The position numbers were made by a program, and so were the translations under genes. From Candidatus Gastranaerophilales bacterium (GTDB lineage: Bacteria > Cyanobacteriota > Vampirovibrionia > Gastranaerophilales > Gastranaerophilaceae), in the NCBI GenBank assembly GCA_944323685.1, contig CALUTJ010000001.1, positions 1 to 64,000 of the forward strand: 64,000 nucleotides of DNA. The letters run 5' to 3'. Positions 46,511 to 55,919 of this stretch are shown here, piece after piece (position 1 is the first letter of the stretch; each line of letters begins with the position of its first letter). The notes under the pieces are model-generated. The model ran no database searches, had not been told where the DNA came from, and saw only the letters and a list, made by a program, of their open reading frames with translations.

Positions 46511-47451
46511 TATTTTCTTCTTAGTGAATAAACCATCACTGAATCCAATTTGCCGTTTGCATCAGGAGATTCAATATAGTATTGTCCCATCACGTCAAAC
46601 TGGTAAACACCTGGATAGATTGTTTCAAAATAGAGTTTAAATTTAGGCGTTGCTATAATTTTGTTTTTGATTTTTATATTAAGCACTCTGTCTAAGTACT
46701 CGGCTCTAACTTTTAAATCAGAAGGATTTTCGAGCAAATCAACAGCGCAATAAAATGCAACATCTAACTTGGGAACAAGCTCAGGCTTAATCAATCTTGA
46801 AGAAACAGTAACAAGATTAACAATAAAATCCTTTGAAACTGAAACATCATTCAAAAAGAAATACAAAGAACCGTTAGACAGAGCTTTAGCTTGTATATAC
46901 GGCTCATTCATTGAATCAAGTATAGCCTTTTGAATTTTTTCTTCCAATTTTGCCGTATCAATCTGTACATCAGTCATTGCTGTAAGATAAGACGTATGCA
47001 ACGTAGCAGCTATTTTGATTTTTAAGAGCATGTAATTGTTCTTTTTTAATTCTTTTATGAAATCGTGGTGCAGCTCTTCGTTGATTTTTTTCTCAATTTT
47101 ACGTTTATAATCATCAACTTTTTTATTTAACCTTTCGTGATTACCTTCAAGAAAAACTATAAAGCAATTGAGAATGTATGTAATAACAACAAAAATACCG
47201 GACACAAGAACAGGAAGAATAGTGGTTATTTCATTATATAAAGGTGTGTGTTTAATACCCTGAGCCCAAAAATCAATAACATTCCAAATAAAAAGTTCAA
47301 GCCAGTACGGAACCGTCAATCTTGCACAAAATACCAGCCAATAGATAAAAAACAGTACCGCCATTGCAATATTAAAAAACACGACAAGGGTTATCATGTA
47401 TTTAATTTCTTCAAAGAACTTATCTAAAAATTTGGCTACTTTTACTAACAT
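46507..47451 (-). CDS. Membrane protein, unknown, last gene of the pan operon
   Basis: 314 aa with two or three membrane segments in the first 130 residues (ITLVVFFNIAMAVLFFIYWL, ILPVLVSGIFVVITYILNCF) and a soluble C-terminal half of mixed alpha/beta type with no recognised domain. The ATG is immediately adjacent to the panC stop, so it is probably part of the operon yvcK-panB-panC. Stops overlap convergently with the PLP enzyme by 4 bp. Confidence 0.68.
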   Translation of the reverse strand: MLVKVAKFLDKFFEEIKYMITLVVFFNIAMAVLFFIYWLVFCARLTVPYWLELFIWNVIDFWAQGIKHTPLYNEITTILPVLVSGIFVVITYILNCFIVFLEGNHERLNKKVDDYKRKIEKKINEELHHDFIKELKKNNYMLLKIKIAATLHTSYLTAMTDVQIDTAKLEEKIQKAILDSMNEPYIQAKALSNGSLYFFLNDVSVSKDFIVNLVTVSSRLIKPELVPKLDVAFYCAVDLLENPSDLKVRAEYLDRVLNIKIKNKIIATPKFKLYFETIYPGVYQFDVMGQYYIESPDANGKLDSVMVYSLRRKY

Positions 47452-48312
47452 TTACACCTCAAGTACAATATTATCAATAAGTCTGACATTTCCGACTCTT
47501 GCAGCAAGAGCACAAATAGTTTTTTGAGAAACCTCATTAACTTGTTTGAAAGTATCAAAATCTACAAACTCCAGATACTCAAGTTCAACATTTTTATCAA
47601 GATTTGTCAATCCTGTATCAAATAATTTTTTAGTTTCTTTTATTCCTGCATTACTTAAATCTCTTATAGCAAAAAGTGCTTTGCTTAATGACAAAGCTGC
47701 CTTTTTTTGTTCTTCAGAGAGATACTTGTTGCGTGAGCTCAGCGCAAGCCCGCTTTCTTCTCTCACAAGAGGACACGGAATAATTTCTATAGGAAAATTC
47801 AAATCCTTAACCATTTTTTTTATCAAAAACAGCTGCTGAATATCTTTCATCCCGAAACAAGCATAATCAGGCTGTACTATGTTAAAAAGTTTCGTTACAA
47901 CGGTTTCCACGCCGTCAAAATGCCCGACTCTTGACTTTCCGCACATTATATCAGTCAACTCATAAGGCGGCGCAACCATTGTTAAATCAGAGAATTTTTG
48001 CAAATTCGGATACATTTCATTTACAGAGGGGGCAAAAATAATATCAACACCCGCTGATTCTGCAACAATTTTATCAGAATCAAGTGTTCTAGGATATCTG
48101 TCATAATCTTCACCGGGGCAAAACTGTATCGGGTTAACAAAAACAGATGCAACTGTTATGTCAGCAATAGAATGAGCTTTTATCATCAATGATTTATGCC
48201 CTTCATGCAAACACCCCATTGTCGGAACCAGTGCAATTGATTTCCCTTGTTTTTTATAATCTTTGATAACGTTTCTTAATTTTTCAATTTCATTTATTAC
48301 AACTAAGCTCAC
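47452..48312 (-). CDS. panC: Pantoate-beta-alanine ligase (pantothenate synthetase)
   Basis: Makes pantothenate from pantoate, beta-alanine and ATP. 286 aa with the class I aaRS-like motifs PTMGCLHEGHKSLM and SSRNKYLSEEQ, plus FCPGEDYDRYPRT and FGMKDIQQLFLIKKMV. Start is GTG 48310-48312 with GGAGG nine bases upstream; it overlaps the panB end by 23 bp. Confidence 0.95.
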   Translation of the reverse strand: MSLVVINEIEKLRNVIKDYKKQGKSIALVPTMGCLHEGHKSLMIKAHSIADITVASVFVNPIQFCPGEDYDRYPRTLDSDKIVAESAGVDIIFAPSVNEMYPNLQKFSDLTMVAPPYELTDIMCGKSRVGHFDGVETVVTKLFNIVQPDYACFGMKDIQQLFLIKKMVKDLNFPIEIIPCPLVREESGLALSSRNKYLSEEQKKAALSLSKALFAIRDLSNAGIKETKKLFDTGLTNLDKNVELEYLEFVDFDTFKQVNEVSQKTICALAARVGNVRLIDNIVLEV

Positions 48313-49180
48313 TTTTCTCAGCCTCCCGTAAAAACCTTAACTCATTACAGCTTGCCTCATCAAGGTGAAAAACCTCGTCTTCCGAGGGGAAAGTACCGTT
48401 ATTAACATCGCTGATATAGTTTGAGGCAGCTTCTTTAATTATTGAATTCAAATTAGCGTACTTTCTGGCAAATTTGGGTTTAAAATCTGAATATTTGCCT
48501 AAAATATCATCCGCAACGAGCACCTGACCGTCTGTATATCGGCCTGCACCAATACCTATGGTAGGTATATTGAGATTTTCAGTAATATATTTAGCCGACT
48601 CCTCAGGCACCATTTCTAAAACAACACAAAAAGCGCCGGCTTCTTGCAATTTCAAGGCCTGTTGCAAAATAAATTCTGTTTTTTGTGCGGACTTGGCCTG
48701 TATTTTGTATCCTCCAAGCACATTTAAGTACTGAGGAGTAAATCCGAGGTGTCCGACTACAGGTATGCCGCTTTCAACACAGCGTTTAACAACATTTAAA
48801 ATATGGTCTGTTGCACCCTCAAGCTTGACGGCAGAGGCACCTGAGCGCATAAGCATGCCCGCATTTTTAACTGCCTCTTCAACTGATGCGTGATAGCTCA
48901 TAAAAGGCATATCTGCAACCACGAGACATCGTTTGGCACCTCTTGTAACAGCGGAAGTAAAAGTGACCATATCCTCCATAGTTACATGTATTGTCGAATC
49001 ATAACCGAGAACAACCATTCCTACCGAATCACCGACTAATATTGAATCAACACCTGCCTCATCAAAATATTTTGCGGTCGAATAGTCATAAGCTGTGAGC
49101 ATTGTAATTTTTTCACCGCTGTTTTTTTTCTTTGCAAAAGTCGATACCGTTATGTCTTTTAATTTAGCTTCAACGGACAT
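48290..49180 (-). CDS. panB: 3-methyl-2-oxobutanoate hydroxymethyltransferase
   Basis: Adds a hydroxymethyl group from methylene-THF to ketoisovalerate to form ketopantoate. 296 aa from ATG 49180, chosen because AAGG lies six to seven bases upstream. Motifs: LTAYDYSTAKYFDEAGVDSI, DSVGMVVLGYDSTIHVTMED, GASAVKLEGA, VVGHLGFTPQ, TIGIGAG. Starts right after the yvcK stop. Confidence 0.96.
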   Translation of the reverse strand: MSVEAKLKDITVSTFAKKKNSGEKITMLTAYDYSTAKYFDEAGVDSILVGDSVGMVVLGYDSTIHVTMEDMVTFTSAVTRGAKRCLVVADMPFMSYHASVEEAVKNAGMLMRSGASAVKLEGATDHILNVVKRCVESGIPVVGHLGFTPQYLNVLGGYKIQAKSAQKTEFILQQALKLQEAGAFCVVLEMVPEESAKYITENLNIPTIGIGAGRYTDGQVLVADDILGKYSDFKPKFARKYANLNSIIKEAASNYISDVNNGTFPSEDEVFHLDEASCNELRFLREAEKSELSCNK

Positions 49181-49181
49181 T

Positions 49182-50513
49182 TTAGACCTTACTTCCTTTT
49201 TTATCATTTTTAGATTTTAACTGTTTTTTATACCAGTAGCTTATTGCCCTAGCTAATCTGGAAGGACTGTGTCTTACGTATTTTTCTTCATTTTCTTCAT
49301 AAAGTCTTGTTGCAACAACATTGATATTCATCGCTTTGATATTATCAATATCAACAACCACTGGATAAGAATTTGCTGCTGCATAATCAGGCGATAAATC
49401 ATCTGGTAATGAGTTATTGACAAGCACAGACTCAATCATATTCGGATAACCTGCGTGATCAAGTATAGCTTTAATATGTTCTGAAGCGGAGTATCCGGTA
49501 GTTTCACCCGGTTGGGTCATGATGTTGCAAACATATATTTTTTTAGCCTGAGATTTTGAGATAGCCTGCGATATTTCTTTTATTAAAAGGTTTGGTATAA
49601 CACTGGTATAAAGACTGCCGGGGCCTAATATAATCAAATCAGCCTCTTTAATCGCCTGCAAAACATCAGGTAATGCTTTACAATTGGCAGGCTCGGTAAA
49701 GAGCCTTTTTATTCTTTTGCCAGTTTCAGGAATGCTTGATTCACCGCGTACAATTGTTCCGTCCGCAAGTTCAGCAGCAAGTTTCATATCATCTAATGTG
49801 GAAGGTAACACTCTTCCCCTGATTGAAAGAACTTTTGAAGACTCCTGCACTGCTCTTACCATATTGCCCGTAATAGAACAAAGAGCTGTTAAAAACAAAT
49901 TACCGAAACTGTGTCCTTCTAAGCCTTCACCCGTTTTAAAACGATATTGAAACAACTTTGTAACAAGATCCTCATCATCCGCAAGGGCAGCAATACAGTT
50001 TCTTATATCCCCCGGAGGCAAAACACCCATCTCATGTCTTAATCTACCTGAGCTTCCGCCGTCATCACCTACAGTAACAACAGCGGTAATATTATTAGTA
50101 AGTTTTTTGATTCCTTTAAGCATAGTAGACAGTCCGGTACCACCGCCAACAGCAACGATTTTAGGGCCGTAATTAAGTTTTCTTCTTTTGTAAAGTGATT
50201 CTAAAAGCGCATGCCTGTCTCGTTCTTCCGTTAAATCAAGTATTGAATAGTTTGTATTTTTCCAGCCTTTTAAAAATATATATGCACCGGCAAAGACTAG
50301 AACTACACCCAGAAGCTCCTGATTGACGGTAACAGCAATATATTTTAATATCCCTACCGCAAAATATACCGGACGCATGTTAAACAAAACACACAGACCC
50401 AGTAAACTGATTACGGTACCGAGTATTATTAATCCGAACCATCTTTTAACCTGCAATCCCGGCAATAACCAACCTGCATCCTTAGGCATTCTTATTTTAA
50501 ATAACTTTTTCAA
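49182..50513 (-). CDS. YvcK/CofD-like gluconeogenesis factor family protein with N-terminal membrane region
   Basis: 443 aa from TTG 50513, selected because GGGAG lies seven bases upstream; ATG 50489 is a possible alternative without one. Two hydrophobic N-terminal segments (about 20-45 and 60-85) precede the CofD-like fold: KIVAVGGGTGLSTMLKGIKK, VTVGDDGGSSGRLR, LPPGDIRNCIAALA, LEGHSFGNLFL. YvcK proteins bind UDP-sugars and control cell-wall precursor metabolism and cell shape in other bacteria. Overlaps neighbours slightly; part of a five-gene operon with panBC. Confidence 0.9.
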   Translation of the reverse strand: MKKLFKIRMPKDAGWLLPGLQVKRWFGLIILGTVISLLGLCVLFNMRPVYFAVGILKYIAVTVNQELLGVVLVFAGAYIFLKGWKNTNYSILDLTEERDRHALLESLYKRRKLNYGPKIVAVGGGTGLSTMLKGIKKLTNNITAVVTVGDDGGSSGRLRHEMGVLPPGDIRNCIAALADDEDLVTKLFQYRFKTGEGLEGHSFGNLFLTALCSITGNMVRAVQESSKVLSIRGRVLPSTLDDMKLAAELADGTIVRGESSIPETGKRIKRLFTEPANCKALPDVLQAIKEADLIILGPGSLYTSVIPNLLIKEISQAISKSQAKKIYVCNIMTQPGETTGYSASEHIKAILDHAGYPNMIESVLVNNSLPDDLSPDYAAANSYPVVVDIDNIKAMNINVVATRLYEENEEKYVRHSPSRLARAISYWYKKQLKSKNDKKGSKV

Positions 50514-50542
50514 ACTGCATCTCCCGCTATTTAGCTGATAAA

Positions 50543-51349
50543 CTATTCCACCCAACCCGAGGCAACAACTTTGTTGTAATTAACCGGTCTGGGTTCAACC
50601 GTATTATGTGCCTCTTTTATTAAATCCAGAGTGTATCCGTAGTCTACATCAAAATGTATGGTATCACATTCAACTTTAAAGGACTCATTGTTGTTTATAT
50701 AAAGCTCACTTTGTTTGATTAAACCGTTTAATCTCCTGTCCAATAAATCTTTATCTGAAATTAGTCCTGAAGAAAAATCAAGAGACATGTCAGCAGTATA
50801 AACACCGTTAATAAGAATCTCCTGAGCGATGTTAATATTAGCGGTAGTTTCTGTTTCTTTAATAACATTTCCTGCTGCACCGTATAACACGAGCCACTCA
50901 CTGTATTTTTTAACAGCATTAGCAACTGCAAGCGAAAACTCTAAATTTTGTGCGGCAGTTTTATACATCAATCCGCAGGGACGAACATGTTCAATATTTA
51001 AGCTTGCTGCTTTAGTGAAAGAAGATATAGCCCCGAGCTGATATAATACGATAGCTTCTACCTCTTCGGAAGACAGACTCAGAGGATCTGTAACCGAAGC
51101 CGGCAGAGAAATTAAAGCTCCGATTTCTTTGCTCTTAAATTTACAGTACTCAACCGCATTTTTTATGGCAAGAGGATTTTGCGCTGACATTGTGCAGGAA
51201 ATATTAACGGAACTTGCATAATCAACAAACTCAAAACCCTTATCAATATTATTGTCAAACACCTGTGCAAGATTGATATTATAATCAAAAAGATTATTTA
51301 AAGAATTATCCATTATATTAAAATTTAACTCCAAAATCTGATTTAACAT
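50543..51349 (-). CDS. Divergent LamB/YcsF (PxpA-like) family protein
   Basis: 268 aa. The layout follows 5-oxoprolinase subunit A: N-terminal strand, YASSVNISCTMSAQNPLAIK (in place of TSANIACGFHAGDP), YQLGAISSFTKAASLNIEHV, RPCGLMYKTAAQ (in place of KPHGALYN). The residues usually conserved at those points (HAGD, the GAHPSYPD loop, the KPHGALYN His) are replaced by Ser-Ala-Gln-Asn, LISLPA and Arg-Pro-Cys. So the enzyme is probably not a normal 5-oxoprolinase. Start uncertain (51349 or ATG 51313). First gene of the yvcK-panBC operon. Confidence 0.65.
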   Translation of the reverse strand: MLNQILELNFNIMDNSLNNLFDYNINLAQVFDNNIDKGFEFVDYASSVNISCTMSAQNPLAIKNAVEYCKFKSKEIGALISLPASVTDPLSLSSEEVEAIVLYQLGAISSFTKAASLNIEHVRPCGLMYKTAAQNLEFSLAVANAVKKYSEWLVLYGAAGNVIKETETTANINIAQEILINGVYTADMSLDFSSGLISDKDLLDRRLNGLIKQSELYINNNESFKVECDTIHFDVDYGYTLDLIKEAHNTVEPRPVNYNKVVASGWVE

Positions 51350-51425
51350 TATAGATTATAACTCATCAAATTTATGAGTCTATACATTTTGATTAAGAAA
51401 AGATAAAGAAATCTGCATAACCGTA

Positions 51426-51453
51426 TTGAAAAAAAACAATTTAATGTTATGAT
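51426..51453 (+). promoter_or_regulatory. Sigma-70-like promoter of rimP-nusA
   Basis: TTGAAA at 51426-51431, a 16-base spacer and TATGAT at 51448-51453. It precedes the hairpin described next and the rimP gene. Predicted by eye. Confidence 0.55.
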
Positions 51454-51467
51454 GTTTATGTTAGGAA

Positions 51468-51494
51468 AAGAAACGGCGTTCCCGTTTCTTTTTT
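51468..51494 (+). terminator. Terminator-like hairpin in the rimP-nusA leader (possible attenuator)
   Basis: AAGAAACGG (51468-51476) pairs perfectly with CCGTTTCTT (51482-51490), loop CGTTC, followed by TTTT. It starts about 15 bases after the predicted promoter's -10 and lies 29 bp before the rimP ATG. A promoter followed by a terminator and then genes suggests readthrough control, such as NusA- or antitermination-dependent control. Confidence 0.65.
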
Positions 51495-51522
51495 ATTTAA
51501 GAAAGCTTTTTCGGAGGGTATT

Positions 51523-52011
51523 ATGCAGCCCGCAAACCTTAACAAAGCGGAAATTCTTGAAAAACTTACACCGCTCATTGAAAACACGGCAATGAGATAC
51601 AACTTGATACCGATTGAAATTGATTTCACTAAAGAGTCCGGCAAGTGGTTTTTAAGAATTTTTCTCTACAAAGACAGCGGAGTTACTCTTGATGACTGTG
51701 AAAACGTTTCTCGAAGTTTAAATCCATTCCTTGATGAGTTGATTCCGGTTAAGTTTTATTTAGAAGTCAGCTCTCCGGGGTTGGAAAGAAAGTTAAAATC
51801 GGATAAAGAATTTATTATTTTTAACGGAAAAGTAATAGATTTAAAACTTAAAACTCTTATTGAAGGCACAGCGGAAAAACATTTTTTATGCAAAATACTC
51901 GATTTTGATATAGAAAAAGGTTTGACAATCGAAAAACTTGATGACAAAAAACAATTCATAATACCAAAAGAAAAAATTGCTAAGGCACAATTACACATGG
52001 AAGATATATAG
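51523..52011 (+). CDS. rimP: Ribosome maturation factor RimP
   Basis: Helps assemble the 30S subunit. 162 aa with the RimP N-terminal domain (PIEIDFTKESGKWFLRIFLY) and the diagnostic DDCENVSRSLNPFLDEL, YLEVSSPGLERKL (C-terminal SH3-like domain follows). ATG has CGGAGGG six to nine bases upstream. Followed by nusA in the usual gene order after 15 bp. Confidence 0.94.
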   Translation: MQPANLNKAEILEKLTPLIENTAMRYNLIPIEIDFTKESGKWFLRIFLYKDSGVTLDDCENVSRSLNPFLDELIPVKFYLEVSSPGLERKLKSDKEFIIFNGKVIDLKLKTLIEGTAEKHFLCKILDFDIEKGLTIEKLDDKKQFIIPKEKIAKAQLHMEDI

Positions 52012-52026
52012 AAACAGGAGAATAAG

Positions 52027-53259
52027 ATGATTAAAATCGGAACAGCTCTTTTTGAAGCTACAGAAGAACTCGAGAGAGAAAAAGGGATTTCAAAAGAAGT
52101 TATTATAGAATCCTTAAAAGATGCTCTTGTCGCTGCTTACAAAAAGCACATCAGAGCAAAAGAAGCACCGAACGTTGAGGCCATTTTAGATGAAGTAACC
52201 GGCGAAATCGGTGTTTTCAGAACAAAACTCGTTGTAGAAAACGTTGAAGACGAAAATCTTGAGATTTCTCTTGAAGACGCAAAAGAAATCGACGATGAAG
52301 TTGAACTTGAAGACGAGGTAAAAATCGAAGTAACTCCTGAAAACTTCGGCCGTATTGCAGCTCAAGCCGCAAAACAGGTTATAACACAAAGAATCAGAGA
52401 AGCAGAAAGAAAACTCGTTCTCGACGAATTTATGGAGAAAAAAGGCACGCTTACAACCGGTATTATCCAGCGTGTTGAAAACAGAAATGTATACGTAAAT
52501 ATCGGAAAAACCGATGCAATACTTCCGTTCAGAGAACAAATTCCGGGTGAATACTACAAACCCGGCAACAGAATAAGAGTATTTGTTCTTAACGTAAAAG
52601 AAACAAACAGACTACCGCAGGTAATCGTATCACATGCTCACGCAGAAATTGTAAGAGAACTGTTTGAACTCGAAGTTCCCGAAATTGAAGACGGTATCGT
52701 TGAAATCAAGTCAATTGCAAGAGAAGCCGGTTTCAGAACAAAACTTGCTGTTCACTCCAATGACCCTGAAATTGATTCTGTCGGTGCATGTATCGGGCCG
52801 AGAGGTTCAAGAATTCAGACAATCGTAGGCGAGCTTAAGAACGAAAAAATCGATATTGTAAGATGGTCTGAAGACCCTGTCGAATACATCGTTAACGCGT
52901 TATCACCCGCAAGAATACTTTCCGTTGACATTCTTGCAGACGATGAAAATGCACACGAAGCACTTGTTGTTGTTCCTGATGACCAGCTGAGTCTTGCTAT
53001 AGGCAGAGAAGGCCAAAACGTAAGATTAGCCCACAAATTAACAGGCTGGAAGATAGATATCAAAAACGAATCACAGGCTGCTCAGGCTGAAGCTGCTTAT
53101 CAGGCTCAATATGAAGAAGAACACCATGCTGCTGACGAGGATTATGAAGAACCCGTTGACGACAATGAAGAAGAACCTATTGTTGAAGAAGAATACGGCA
53201 TCGATGCCGAAGACATGGTTGAAGAAACTTCAGACGACAGCGAACTTCAAGAAGAATAA
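52027..53259 (+). CDS. nusA: Transcription termination/antitermination factor NusA
   Basis: 410 aa: N-terminal RNA polymerase-binding domain (about 1-130), S1 domain (about 135-200; GTLTTGIIQRVENRNVYVNI), two KH domains (about 220-350; GSRIQTIVGELKNEKIDIVR, VVPDDQLSLAIGREGQNVRL) and an acidic, disordered tail (about 360-410) instead of the C-terminal repeats seen in some proteobacteria. Binds RNA polymerase and regulates pausing and termination. No ylxR or infB follows; a terminator ends the operon. Confidence 0.96.
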   Translation: MIKIGTALFEATEELEREKGISKEVIIESLKDALVAAYKKHIRAKEAPNVEAILDEVTGEIGVFRTKLVVENVEDENLEISLEDAKEIDDEVELEDEVKIEVTPENFGRIAAQAAKQVITQRIREAERKLVLDEFMEKKGTLTTGIIQRVENRNVYVNIGKTDAILPFREQIPGEYYKPGNRIRVFVLNVKETNRLPQVIVSHAHAEIVRELFELEVPEIEDGIVEIKSIAREAGFRTKLAVHSNDPEIDSVGACIGPRGSRIQTIVGELKNEKIDIVRWSEDPVEYIVNALSPARILSVDILADDENAHEALVVVPDDQLSLAIGREGQNVRLAHKLTGWKIDIKNESQAAQAEAAYQAQYEEEHHAADEDYEEPVDDNEEEPIVEEEYGIDAEDMVEETSDDSELQEE

Positions 53260-53283
53260 TAAGCAAACACAAAGTTTGATACT

Positions 53284-53313
53284 AAAAGCGGGTTTAAATA
53301 AACCCGCTTTTTT
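53284..53313 (+). terminator. Rho-independent terminator of nusA
   Basis: AAAAGCGGGTTT / AAACCCGCTTTT stem with a 4-base loop and a run of T, 24 bp after the nusA stop. The symmetric A/T runs let it also serve the convergent U32 gene. Confidence 0.88.
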
Positions 53314-55120
53314 AATTTTTTTCCGGAGAATTTATGTACATAACACAGTTCTTGCAGTCAAATTGCAGAGGATATAATACCCCGTAAGAATCTTTTAAAT
53401 AAAGTTGCCTTTTATCAGGATTCTTTTTAAGACATATACCGGCATAATCTCTTAAACAGTGTTTGGTCTTCATAAGATTAATGCCGTCAGTGCGCTTGCT
53501 ACACTCTGGAGAATATTCTTTTACGCTACAGCCGCATTTTTCGTAAAAAACTTTTGCTCTCGCATTTGAAACATTGAAGGTATAATCTAGATCTTTAAAA
53601 GGATACGCAACATTTTCAACAACGGCTTTGCGTTTGTTCAGGCGGTAATTTTTCTTAGAAATTTCCTGAAGCTGTTCAACAGCGGAGCGTCTTATTTCAT
53701 TGATTTTTGATACAGGTATAAAAAGGTTAAAATCATCGCTTATCTGTATATAAGAGGCAACAAATTCACTGTTTCCAAGTTTTGATAACTGTTTAGCCAA
53801 ATTTTCTTTTGCTTTATCTATATTATCAGCTTTATCAAAAGTTTGGTCGTAACAAACACTTACCTCATTATCCCCAAAAGATTTAAAGATGATTTTATCA
53901 TTATCAGCTTGAATACTAAGCGGAATTTTTCTTTTTATATCTGCGGAACCAATAGCCTTGTAAAATTCAGCATCAAAATTTCTGTAAATGGTTGTTCCTT
54001 TTAAAAGAGAATCCGACTTTAAAAGCTCAATGCCTTTTGTATCAGACTTTGTAACCGTAGTACCGGTCAGCTCTGAATTACTGTCGAAATATGTAATTTT
54101 ATCACCTGAATTTAATTTGATTTTTGTATCAACAACAACGCGCCTTCCGGATACGGAAACAACTTTGCCGATTTTTTCTCCTAAAAATTTCGGAGTCTTT
54201 GAATTGATGAAAATTTTTCTGTTTGCGTCAAAATAAAAATCCGTATATCCTCTGTTGAAGGTTTTATTAATATCCGGTACAAAATCGGTGATTACAGAAC
54301 CTACAGAAGGCTTTAAACCTGTGTTGATATTATCTATAAGTTTTCTGTAGTACAAAACAGTATTTGTAACATAGTCCTTGTCTTTAAGACGTCCTTCAAT
54401 TTTTAAAGAGGTAACTTTTGCCTCTATCAACTCTTTAATATGATTAGAAAGGTTATTATCTTTCATTGAAAGCAAATACCCCTCGGGGACAACTATATTT
54501 GCGTTTTCATCGATTACTGTATACTTCTTTCTGCATGGTTGTGCACAATCACCGCGGTTTGCACTTCTATCGCCGATAAAATTGCTAAAATAACATTGTC
54601 CGCTGTAACTTACGCATAAAGCACCATGAATAAAGACTTCTGTATCGATATCAATATTTTTTGCGACATTTTTTATCTCGTCTATTGAAAATTCACGCGG
54701 CAAAACAACTCTTTCCACATTCATGGATTTTAAAAATTTAATTTTTTCAAGAGAATCATTATTGCACTGCGTACTGGCATGCAAAGCAATCGGCGGAAGA
54801 TTCATCTCAAAAAAAGAAAAATCCTGAAAAATAATTGCATCAACTCCGATTTTATACAAATTCCAAACGAGTTTTTCCGCTTCTTTGATTTCATTGTCAT
54901 AAAGAATTGTATTTACGGTTACATAAATCTTTACGAGAAATTTATGGGCATATTCGACAATTTGTGCAATATCTTCCAGAGAATTGCCGGCTTTTTTACG
55001 TGCACCAAAAGAATCAGCACCGATGTATACAGCATCTGCGCCTGCATTAATTGCCGCAAAAGCACACTCTTTATTCTTTGCCGGAGCAAGCAGTTCAATT
55101 GTGTAATTTTTGTTAATCAT
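53312..55120 (-). CDS. Peptidase family U32 / RNA-hydroxylation-type protein
   Basis: 602 aa from ATG 55120 (first Met that gives a family N-terminus; a frame to 55168 is longer). Begins IELLAPAKNKECAFAAINAG DAVYIG-type, keeps the PROSITE U32 signature (EVFIHGALCVSYSGQCYFSN) and a following Cys-rich segment (RGDCAQPCRKKY) that may bind an Fe-S cluster; C-terminal U32 collagenase-like extension. Relatives include TrhP/RlhA-type enzymes acting on tRNA or 23S rRNA (ho5U, ho5C) and putative collagenases. Substrate undetermined. Single gene. Confidence 0.85.
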   Translation of the reverse strand: MINKNYTIELLAPAKNKECAFAAINAGADAVYIGADSFGARKKAGNSLEDIAQIVEYAHKFLVKIYVTVNTILYDNEIKEAEKLVWNLYKIGVDAIIFQDFSFFEMNLPPIALHASTQCNNDSLEKIKFLKSMNVERVVLPREFSIDEIKNVAKNIDIDTEVFIHGALCVSYSGQCYFSNFIGDRSANRGDCAQPCRKKYTVIDENANIVVPEGYLLSMKDNNLSNHIKELIEAKVTSLKIEGRLKDKDYVTNTVLYYRKLIDNINTGLKPSVGSVITDFVPDINKTFNRGYTDFYFDANRKIFINSKTPKFLGEKIGKVVSVSGRRVVVDTKIKLNSGDKITYFDSNSELTGTTVTKSDTKGIELLKSDSLLKGTTIYRNFDAEFYKAIGSADIKRKIPLSIQADNDKIIFKSFGDNEVSVCYDQTFDKADNIDKAKENLAKQLSKLGNSEFVASYIQISDDFNLFIPVSKINEIRRSAVEQLQEISKKNYRLNKRKAVVENVAYPFKDLDYTFNVSNARAKVFYEKCGCSVKEYSPECSKRTDGINLMKTKHCLRDYAGICLKKNPDKRQLYLKDSYGVLYPLQFDCKNCVMYINSPEKN

Positions 55121-55272
55121 TACAAAAATTATACAATAATAAAAAAATTCTCGAAAAACAGGTGACAATTGAATATGTTTTTATTACGATTATAAACGTC
55201 ACATATTTTGCTGATATGTGTGCTTTTGTAACTTAAAATCACCGAAAAATAATTTATTAAAGGAGAATAAAA

Positions 55273-55776
55273 ATGCAAGTTATTTTAAGAAAAGACGTAC
55301 AAAACGTAGGCGAAGCCGGCGACGTAGTTAACGTAAAAGACGGTTACGCAAGAAACTTTTTACTTCCGCAAAACTTTGCAGAAGTTGCTACAGAAGGTGC
55401 TTTGAAAAACAGAGAACAAAACCTTGCCAGAATCAAAGCTAAACAAGAAAAACTTCATCAGGAAGCTCTTGAAATCGCTAAGAAAATCGAAGCTCTTGAA
55501 AAACTTGAACTTTCTGCAAGAGCAGGCGAAACAGGCAAATTGTTCGGTACTATCACAACTAAAAAATTAGCTGAAGAATTAAACGCAAAATTAGGCACTT
55601 CAATCGACAGAAAAGTTATCTCTTTAGATGCTGCTATCAACAAAGTAGGCGAATTCAAAATGCTTATTAAATTAACTTCTAAAGTTAAAACAGAATTGCC
55701 TGTTATTGTTACAGCTTCAGAAGTTATCAAATCTGAAATCGAAGAAGCTCCTGAAACAGAAGAATCAGCTGAATAA
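55273..55776 (+). CDS. rplI: Ribosomal protein bL9
   Basis: 167 aa, about 15-20 longer than usual through an acidic C-terminal extension (SEIEEAPETEESAE). The L9 signature (VNVKDGYARNFLLPQNFA) and the long helix linking two domains (NLARIKAKQEKLHQEALEIA) are evident. ATG has AAGGAG seven to twelve bases upstream. An imperfect hairpin with CACATAT / ATATGTG arms lies in the leader at about 55200-55221. Rps/ssb neighbours are absent here. Confidence 0.95.
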   Translation: MQVILRKDVQNVGEAGDVVNVKDGYARNFLLPQNFAEVATEGALKNREQNLARIKAKQEKLHQEALEIAKKIEALEKLELSARAGETGKLFGTITTKKLAEELNAKLGTSIDRKVISLDAAINKVGEFKMLIKLTSKVKTELPVIVTASEVIKSEIEEAPETEESAE

Positions 55777-55797
55777 TTATTTTTTAAAACTGAACAT

Positions 55798-55829
55798 AAA
55801 AAGCCTGCATAAATTTTGCAGGCTTTTTT
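55798..55829 (+). terminator. Rho-independent terminator of rplI
   Basis: AAAGCCTGCA / TGCAGGCTTT stem with an AT-rich loop and a run of T. Confidence 0.88.
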
Positions 55830-55919
55830 GTAATAAATATTTACATTTACAAAAATACTAACAAGAATTAATGTCCCAAAGTTTTTATTATAATAAGTGT
55901 AGGTAAATACAGGTTCGAA

